A stretch of 64,000 nt of DNA from Corylus avellana (Eukaryota > Streptophyta > Magnoliopsida > Fagales > Betulaceae), in the NCBI RefSeq assembly GCF_901000735.1, contig NC_081548.1, positions 7,591,811-7,655,810 of the forward strand. Reading direction: 5' to 3'. The position numbers and the translations under genes were made by a program. Each line of letters opens with the position of its first letter. The first letter of the stretch is position 1. The notes under the pieces were generated by a model. It searched no databases. It saw only the letters and a list, made by a program, of their open reading frames with translations, and had not been told where the DNA came from. Shown here in pieces: positions 57,740 to 64,000 of this stretch.

Positions 57740-57960
57740 CATTTGATTAAGGATTTTGGCAAGGCAAAGGCAATTTCTACTTTTTCATTTTTTCAACATT
57801 TTCTTACTTTTTAAATCACACCAATCACTTTTTATTACTGTTCAAATAAAAAAAAGTTACTAAAAAACAAATTTTTTTTATTTTTCCATATCAAACATTC
57901 TTATTTTTTTTATTTTTTATTTTTCCATATCAATCAATTTTGCTATAGTGCAAAACCAAT
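57740..57960. repeat. Short repeat with GGCAAGGCAAAGGC end (MITE-like)
   Basis: TTTTGGCAAGGCAAAGGCAA, poly-T/A spacer and ATCACTTTTTATTACTGTTC. Inverted copies occur at 62620-62830 (in the other arm) and, more diverged, at 59501-59640. Confidence 0.5.
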
Positions 57961-58188
57961 GCCATAAAAAATGTTTGTCAAACACGCCCATATCATCTCG
58001 CTCCAGCACGAAATTAGCTGAAAGTGGAAGAGATTAGTAGGAGATTCTAGCGCATTCTCATGTGCTAAAGAGTGGGAGGTTCTGGCACATGATTCTGCCG
58101 CATTATCATATGCGAAAACTTCTTCGCATGTCTTATGGGACTAGTACTCTATTTGCCAGGAATTCCTGGCGCAAGTTATATAATTATA

Positions 58189-58218
58189 TGGACACTCCCC
58201 TACCGGTAGGGGAGTGTT
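58189..58218. repeat. 26-bp perfect palindrome
   Basis: ACACTCCCCTACC followed at once by its complement GGTAGGGGAGTGT. The other arm has an extended version at 62354-62391. Confidence 0.9.
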
Positions 58219-58657
58219 ATTTACTAACTACCACAACTAAATATCAATATATGTATTTTCTAATATTTCATCCACACTTTCTGTCATTTAATTAATTAAA
58301 TGACGCCATCAATCAAAGAACCTTCCTTTCTGTAGCGTAAGTGGCCTCAGGAGAATTTATTGTACCAATAGTTAACAAATCAAGTTTGATCAGTTTGTTG
58401 AACAATTTGTATTGAATCTCCTGTGGGTACGTAGTCTTTATTAATGAAGAATAACAATTACAAGCAGCAAGTCAAGAAACCCAAGAAACTCCCCAAAAAA
58501 AAAAAAAATGGTTCATCCTTAGTTCTTTACCACAGTTCCCATAAATCTCAATTTCTTCACATGCCTATATATATGTCAACCCTACCTTCAACCAAAATTA
58601 ACAAATCAACTTGAAAACGATGACTAAATCTCTTTGTTGCCTTTGAAACTACTCCCT

Positions 58658-59020
58658 CTAGGCTCTAGATCTACAGTAACTTAGCTCCAAAGAAACCTGC
58701 CTTTCAAAACGAAGCCGGCGGCGAAAATTTGCAATGAAAATCTCCGCCCTCTTATCAATATCATCATCCGAAGCAAAACTGGTGGCTCGTTGAATACTCC
58801 GAGTCGCCGAACGATCTCCTCCGTCGGATTTATCATCCTCGATGCATCCATGCAATCCCGGACGGTCATCAAAGCTTAAGCGGCGCCTGTAAGAAGAAAA
58901 GCTACCAATATCCGAACCACCCAAGCACCATCTCCTTACGTTAAAACTAAGCAAAAGTTTAAATTTCTTCACCGTCTTCCTCAGGCGGCCGCCTACCTCT
59001 CGCCACCTCTCTCCACCCAT
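58658..59020 (-). CDS. DUF761 family protein, left-arm copy (120 aa)
   Basis: Begins MGGERWREVGGRLRKTVKKF and ends in a C-terminal DUF761-type motif (DDDIDKRAEIFIANFRRRL, then FERQVSLELSY). DUF761 proteins are small plant proteins of poorly known function, some fibre- or stress-related. The middle is Ser/Arg/Asp-rich (SFSSYRRRLSFDD). There are no introns or signal peptide. A TATA-like TCTATAAAAC lies 58 bases upstream of the ATG. The frame stops at SRA with TAG; the other copy has AAG there and adds three residues (KRE). One other substitution is seen (TVKKF against TAKKF). Codon use is richer in GC than the flanks, as expected for a real host gene. Confidence 0.8.
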   Translation of the reverse strand: MGGERWREVGGRLRKTVKKFKLLLSFNVRRWCLGGSDIGSFSSYRRRLSFDDRPGLHGCIEDDKSDGGDRSATRSIQRATSFASDDDIDKRAEIFIANFRRRLRFERQVSLELSYCRSRA

Positions 59021-59077
59021 ATCTTGGTTTCTCCGGCAGCTGGTTTTGTTTAACGGAAAGGCGTGGATGTTAAGGTT

Positions 59078-59087
59078 GTTTTATAGA
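59078..59087 (-). promoter_or_regulatory. TATA box of the left DUF761 gene
   Basis: TCTATAAAAC on the minus strand, 58 bases before the start codon and preceded by a CTCTCTCTG tract. The identical arrangement lies in the right arm. Confidence 0.65.
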
Positions 59088-59400
59088 CAGAGAGAGTGAA
59101 TTGTTGGGCAAGCTAGTGACAGAAGCCAGAGAGCGTGTTCTTGAAATGATTAGTGTAATTACCTTTTTGAGGTTTCATGGAATTAAGCTGGCTTCTGTCA
59201 CACGATTGTCATGCATCATAGTGCTGCGTCATACATAGTCGGATTCTCATTAGCTAAAATAAATAAATAAATAAATAAATAAAGGCTATACATTATACCA
59301 ATAAAGAAATCATAAATGATTTATGTAAATATTTTCTAATATTATTTTACAAATTCAATAGGTTAACCATTAGATTTGTGTATTCATGTGGACCCCACAC
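59088..59400. other. Upstream region of the left DUF761 gene
   Basis: Non-coding, with an (AAAT)n run at 59261-59281. Matches the right arm in inverse orientation and ends at the gap. Confidence 0.6.
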
Positions 59401-59500
59401 NNNNNNNNNNNNNNNNNNNNNNNNNNNNNNNNNNNNNNNNNNNNNNNNNNNNNNNNNNNNNNNNNNNNNNNNNNNNNNNNNNNNNNNNNNNNNNNNNNNN
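59401..59500. other. Assembly gap (100 N) in the spacer of the inverted repeat
   Basis: A run of 100 N immediately after the end of the left arm. Confidence 0.99.
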
Positions 59501-61145
59501 GAAAAAAATTGTTTTAAAGTTTTTTTTTTTTATTTGAATAGTAATAAAAAATGATTGACGTGATGTAAAAAGTAAAAGAATGTTGAAAAAATAAAAAAAA
59601 GTGGGGTTGTCTTTGCCTTGCCAAAACTTGGCCTTTTTCTCTCATTCTCCCCTCTTATCCGTTAAAGTAATGATTAAATAATTAAATTGTGTATTCTTTA
59701 TAACTTTTACCTTTACTGTTTTCTGCTTAGAGTTTTGGAGGTAAGATATATTCACGTTCACGTGCCTCTGTTCCACCTTCATCGGTCTACTCTCTTTCAC
59801 CCCATGGTTTTTATCTCTGCTGGGGGGCCATACATGCCTCTACTACTAATTAGTGGCGGAATTAGAAATTCACTATTGTAAGGGCCAAATTGAAAAATAT
59901 GATAAATACAATTTAAAATATAAAATAAATATACTTCAACTTTAACCCTTGGGGTTATATAACTAGAGTTTTAGAATGTTGTTCTTTACCTTCAACTCAT
60001 ATATATTTAAGAGGATGCTCTTTGAAATTTGAAGTTTCGTTATTAGAACTAGTGTCAAGTTCTTTCTTTTTAAAGTTAATTTACAACCCCCATGAGAGAC
60101 AATCTGAGTTGATGAATCACAAATAATCAATCATAGAATATAAATAAACATATATGTAATAATCTAAATAGAAATAATCATGGAATACATGATATATATA
60201 TATATATGAAATTTGAAGAAACAGTTTCATGGGCATGAAAACGTTGTCTAGCATTGCCTCTGATTCTAAAAAAGACATTGATTCTCAAAAGATCAAGCTC
60301 GCCTCTGATTCTTTGTTTCTTTTTAAAGAAAAAAACATGTTGAATAAAATTTTTTTGGGAAAATTTCATTTTAAACCATTGAAGTACCACGCGTTTTGAG
60401 AAGACTCTTCAACACTCAAAAAATCTCAATTTATATTCCCGAACTTTCAATTTCAATCAATTTACCTCATCCGTTAGATTTTAAACGTTAAAAGTGATAT
60501 AATGATGTTTATACCTCTGACTTTTTTATAAAATTTTAAATTTACCCTAAATTCCAAATTATAAAAATAAAAAAAAGTCCAAGGTGACCCTATGGTTGGG
60601 TCTAATCGTGACCCAGCCGTCGGTTAGCAAGCCATGACCCACATGGATCAGCAGACCCATGCTGTGTCACGACCAAACCTGCGTGGGTCGCGGCCTACTA
60701 ACCCACAGCTAGGTCGTGGCTCGACCCAACCGTGGGTCTGCTGACCCATGGTGGGTCTTGGCCATGTGGTTCATGGCCAGACCCGCGTGTCATTCTGGAC
60801 CAAGTTTTACCATTAATTTACTTGCGTTTGGGATTTTTTTTTTTTTTAAACAAGGGCGAATGAGTATTATCACATCAGTCCAGTAGAATGAGATTGTGAT
60901 GTAAGTATAACATGTAATATTACTCTTTTTTTTCTTTTTTAACAATAGCTACCACACTTTGCCACGTCAGCATATATATATAGTAGAATAAAAGTGAGAT
61001 ATTAGTATGAGAAATGATAGAGTTATTCTATTTTTAACCAGCTTAGCGTATATGGATGAATCTATTGAATTTGTGTAGAATCTACATGATGAGTCCACAA
61101 ATCTAATGGTTGATCTATTGAATTTGTGAATCTATCATTGAATTT
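59501..61145. other. Spacer between the inverted arms; no gene seen
   Basis: 59501-59640 resembles the GGCAAGGCAAAGGC repeat in the same orientation as the right arm. 59850-59900 has TTAGTGGCGGAATTAGAAAT, like a common plant repeat end. 60590-60800 is a GC-rich block of imperfect GACCCACG / GTGGGTC repeats. 60360-60560 and 60830-60970 are AT-rich. No open frame looks coding. Confidence 0.55.
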
Positions 61146-61450
61146 GTGTGGGGTCCACATGAGTACACAAATTTAATGGTTAACCTATTAAATTTGTAAA
61201 ATAATATTAGAAAAATATTTACATAAATCATTTATAATTTCTTTATTGGTATAATGTATAGCCTTTATTTATTTATTTATTTTAGCTAATGAGAATCCGA
61301 CTATATATGACGCAGCACCATGATGCATGACAATCGTGTGACAGAAGCCAGCTTAATTCCATGAAACCACATAAGGTAATTACACTAATCATTTCAAAAA
61401 CACGCTCTCTGGCTTCTGTCACTAGCTTGCCCAACAATTCACTCTCTCTG

Positions 61451-61460
61451 TCTATAAAAC
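61451..61460 (+). promoter_or_regulatory. TATA box of the right DUF761 gene
   Basis: TCTATAAAAC 58 bases before the start codon, after an ACTCTCTCTG tract. Confidence 0.65.
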
Positions 61461-61517
61461 AACCTTAACATCCACGCCATTCCGTTCAAAAAAACCAGCT
61501 GCCGGAGAAACCAAGAT

Positions 61518-61889
61518 ATGGGTGGAGAGAGGTGGCGAGAGGTAGGCGGCCGCCTGAGGAAGACTGCGAAGAAATTTAAACTTTTGCTTAGTTTTAACGT
61601 AAGGAGATGGTGCTTGGGTGGTTCGGATATTGGTAGCTTTTCTTCTTACAGGCGCCGCTTAAGCTTTGATGACCGTCCGGGATTGCATGGATGCATCGAG
61701 GATGATAAATCCGACGGAGGAGATCGTTCGGCGACTCGGAGTATTCAACGAGCCACCAGTTTTGCTTCGGATGATGATATTGATAAGAGGGCGGAGATTT
61801 TCATTGCAAATTTTCGCCGCCGGCTTCGTTTTGAAAGGCAGGTTTCTTTGGAGCTAAGTTACTGTAGATCTAGAGCCAAGAGGGAGTAG
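61518..61889 (+). CDS. DUF761 family protein, right-arm copy (123 aa)
   Basis: Same protein as the left-arm copy, diverging from it in transcription direction (their 5' ends face each other across the spacer). N-terminus MGGERWREVGGRLRKTAKKF, C-terminal DUF761 motif with KRAEIFIANFRRRLRFERQ, ending SRAKRE. As this copy keeps the longer C-terminus it is more likely the unaltered form. Single exon. The start is the first ATG after the TATA box and leader. Confidence 0.82.
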   Translation: MGGERWREVGGRLRKTAKKFKLLLSFNVRRWCLGGSDIGSFSSYRRRLSFDDRPGLHGCIEDDKSDGGDRSATRSIQRATSFASDDDIDKRAEIFIANFRRRLRFERQVSLELSYCRSRAKRE

Positions 61890-62293
61890 TTTCAAAGGCA
61901 ACAAAGAGATTTAGTCATCGTTTTCAAGTTGATTTGTTAATTTTGGTTGAAGGTAGGGTTGACATATATATAGGCATGTGAAGAAATTGAGATTTATGGG
62001 AACTGTGGTAAAGAACTAAGGATGAACCATTTTTTTTTTTTTTGGGGAGTTTCTTGGGTTTCTTGACTTGCTGCTTGTAATTGTTATTCTTCATTAATAA
62101 AGACTACGTACCCACAGGAGATTCAATACAAATTGTTCAACAAACTGATCAAACTTGATTTGTTAACTATTGGTACAATAAATTCTCCTGAGGCCACTTA
62201 CGCTACAGAAAGGAAGGTTCTTTGATTGATGGCGTCATTTAATTAATTAAAAGACAGAAAGTGTGGATGAAATATTAGAAAATACATATATTG
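61890..62293. other. 3' flank of the right DUF761 gene
   Basis: Non-coding, matching the inverse of about 58250-58657, with a T-tract at 62031-62044. The gene's 3' UTR probably lies here (AATAAA-like GGTACAATAAATTC near 62175). Confidence 0.5.
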
Positions 62294-62391
62294 ATATTTA
62301 GTTGTGGTAGTTAGTAAATAACGGTACCGTTATTTACTAACTACCAGAACTAAATATGGACACTCCCCTACCGGTAGGGGAGTGTCCATAT
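62294..62391. repeat. Two adjacent long palindromes
   Basis: First palindrome 62294-62357, centred on GGTACC at 62323-62328, 64 bases with one mismatched pair. Second palindrome 62354-62391, centred on CCGG, 38 bases without mismatch. The left arm has only a 26-bp version of the second and a single copy of one arm of the first. Confidence 0.92.
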
Positions 62392-62994
62392 AATTATATA
62401 ACTTGCGCCAGGAATTCGTGGCAAATAGAGTACTAGTCCCATAAGACATGCGAAGAAGTTTTCGCATATGATAATGCGGCAGAATCATGTGCCAGAACCT
62501 CCCACTCTTTAGCACATGAGAATGCGCTAGAATCTCCTACTAATCTCTTCCACTTTCAGCTAATTTCGTGCTGGAGCGAGATGATATGGGCGTGTTTGAC
62601 AAACATTTTTTATGGCATTGGTTTTGCACTATAGCAAAATTGATTGATATGAAAAAAAAAAAATAAAAAAAAAAATAAGAATGTTTGATATGGAAAAATA
62701 AAAAAAAATTTGTTTTGTAGTAACTTTTTTTTATTTGAACAGTAATAAAAAGTGATTGGTGTGATTTAAAAAGTGAGAGAATGTTGAAAAAATGAAAAAG
62801 TAGAAATTGCCTTTGCCTTGCCAAAATCCTTAATCAAATGGACCCCATATATATTTAACTTCAACGTACAAGTTTGGAATTCCAGTAGGGCGTGTTTCTA
62901 CTCCTTTTCGTGGAACAGCAACACCAAGGCTCCAAGCAGTCGTTGGAGAACACACTAACTTTCCTTTGCACGACCTTCGGCTTCTTCATATTTG

Positions 62995-63335
62995 CACTAA
63001 AAAAATAACTATTTTTTCTTGACTAGCGTTTTATGACGTGTCAGATTTGACACGTCATAAAACTTTTTTGACGTGGCCTTTATGACGTGTGTTGAAAGTT
63101 AGAAACGTAGTGGTCAGTAATTTTTTTTTTAAAGATGTGTCACTGTTTAGCACATCAAAATTTACTGAGGTGCTACTGTTTGCCATATCAATAAAATTTA
63201 TTGACGTGCCAAACAGTGCCATATCAATAAATTTATTGACGTGGCATTCTTTACCACGTCAATAAATTTGCTGACCTGGTAAAAGTACCAGGTCAGTAAA
63301 TTTATTGACGTGGCACTTTTACCACGTCAATAGAT
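62995..63335 (-). mobile_element. CACTA end (inverted copy of the element B 3' end)
   Basis: Starts CACTAAAAAAATAACTATTT at 62995, followed by TTATGACGTGTCAG and TTTATTGACGTGGCA / TGCCACGTCAATAA repeats. It is the inverse of 57245-57585. The element body would lie to the right, beyond 63336; 63337-64000 matches the inverse of 56466-57240. Confidence 0.85.
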
Positions 63336-64000
63336 TAAGTCATTAGGGTTTTTTTTTTTTTCATTTTTTTGTTTCATTTTTAGTAGGATTTACTCACCAG
63401 AATTTTTTTGTTTCATTTTTCAAAACGCCAATTTTGAATTTATTTTTTATTGCAGAATTTCGGAGTTGACCTAATACACATTTAACGAACTATATATTCA
63501 TGAAACGACGTTAATCATCCATAAAAAATATACTTGATGGAGCGAACTACCACATTAAACCCTAAACGAATTTTTCATTAATCATTCATAAAAAATACTT
63601 ACTATTCATGAAATGAACCTCCACATTAATCACAAACATGCAAGTTCCATCAAGTATCACAAACATGCAATTTCTTCAAAAATCACAAACAACCAAACTA
63701 TATCTGTTACCCCGAATCTAAACATAATTACATGTAACGGTAAACATCAACAAAACAAGAACAAAATATTTATAAGTTTACCAACTACAAACTGACAGAC
63801 AAAGCTCATTCCAGGTCAATAGCTTTCTCATCTTGTACGACCTCTCCACATTACCTGGAGATGATAAAACAAACAATCAGCACCCAATACGTACCTTTCT
63901 AACAAATATCATCAATGCAATATGTATCTCTTACAAAGTGTATAAGAAAATAATAACAAAACAAAACTAGAATAAAAAACAATACTAAAGTTCAATAATA

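Larger units (their letters stand above)
56466..59400. repeat. Left arm of a large inverted repeat
   Basis: Reverse complement of 61146-64000. It begins inside CACTA element B, passes its terminus at 57585 without a break in similarity, continues through a DUF761 gene and stops exactly at the gap at 59401. The right arm lacks about 120 bases corresponding to about 56570-56690 and differs at scattered bases. Confidence 0.93.
61146..64000. repeat. Right arm of a large inverted repeat
   Basis: Reverse complement of 56466-59400 and open at the window edge, so it may extend further. It contains the second DUF761 gene, two extra palindromes and the inverted CACTA end. Confidence 0.93.

Noticed and set aside
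58062..58295. Small plus-strand frame beside the DUF761 gene (and its inverted partner at 62330-62515)
   Set aside because: The two arm versions differ in their C-terminal ends because of the palindromes, there is no recognisable motif, and it probably overlaps MITE-like sequence.
1..64000. tRNA and rRNA genes
   Set aside because: No cloverleaf-like or rRNA-like sequence was noticed on either strand by reading; a covariance-model search was not possible here.

Overview
The window is repeat-dense nuclear DNA of a flowering plant, most likely a eudicot. It is AT-rich, its split genes have GT/AG introns, and it carries plant CACTA (En/Spm), hAT, Mutator-like, LTR and LINE families plus fragments of plant genes (phosphofructokinase, FHY3/FAR1, DUF761). 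The genus cannot be determined from the sequence. Four runs of exactly 100 N (13112, 17210, 47212, 59401) look like scaffold gaps of unknown length, so joins across them are not trustworthy.

Region 1 (1-13111) and region 3 (about 19380-31530) are two direct-orientation copies of one large CACTA element, about 18.16 kb apart. Each has a 62-bp minisatellite, a CT-rich 5' UTR exon, a long intron, a TNPD/tnp2-type transposase, a TNPA-like gene, and exons of a host ATP-dependent 6-phosphofructokinase. In copy 1 both transposon genes splice into uninterrupted reading frames (1168 and 448 aa). In copy 2 both are broken by stops and small deletions. TGCGATCGATCGCA palindromes mark both ends of copy 2 and change orientation between the 5' and 3' sides.

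Region 2 (13212-19380) holds a decayed hAT element on the minus strand with a MITE inside it, a CACTA end fragment cut by a gap, and a broken minus-strand retroelement-type ORF.

Region 4 (31546-37592) begins with a dense CACTA end array. It continues with a LINE ORF1 fragment (DUF4283) joined to the 3' exons of an FHY3/FAR1-like gene, then a non-autonomous hAT-like element carrying a GC-rich gene 5' end.

Region 5 (38163-57585) contains two members of a second CACTA family whose ends carry TGACGTG repeats. The first is split by a 2.5-kb solo LTR with a perfect CATGT target duplication and keeps a nearly intact TNPA-like gene. The second is decayed and carries two nested long-TIR elements, one of which probably captured host sequence. 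Its 3' end is a recognisable ...TAGTG terminus at 57585.

Region 6 (56466-64000) is a large inverted repeat with arms of about 2.9 kb. Each arm carries a CACTA end and a small DUF761-family gene. A gap lies between the arms, so this is either a real inverted duplication or two haplotypes placed head to head. The DUF761 genes are the only host genes that look complete; nearly everything else is transposon or transposon-carried gene debris.
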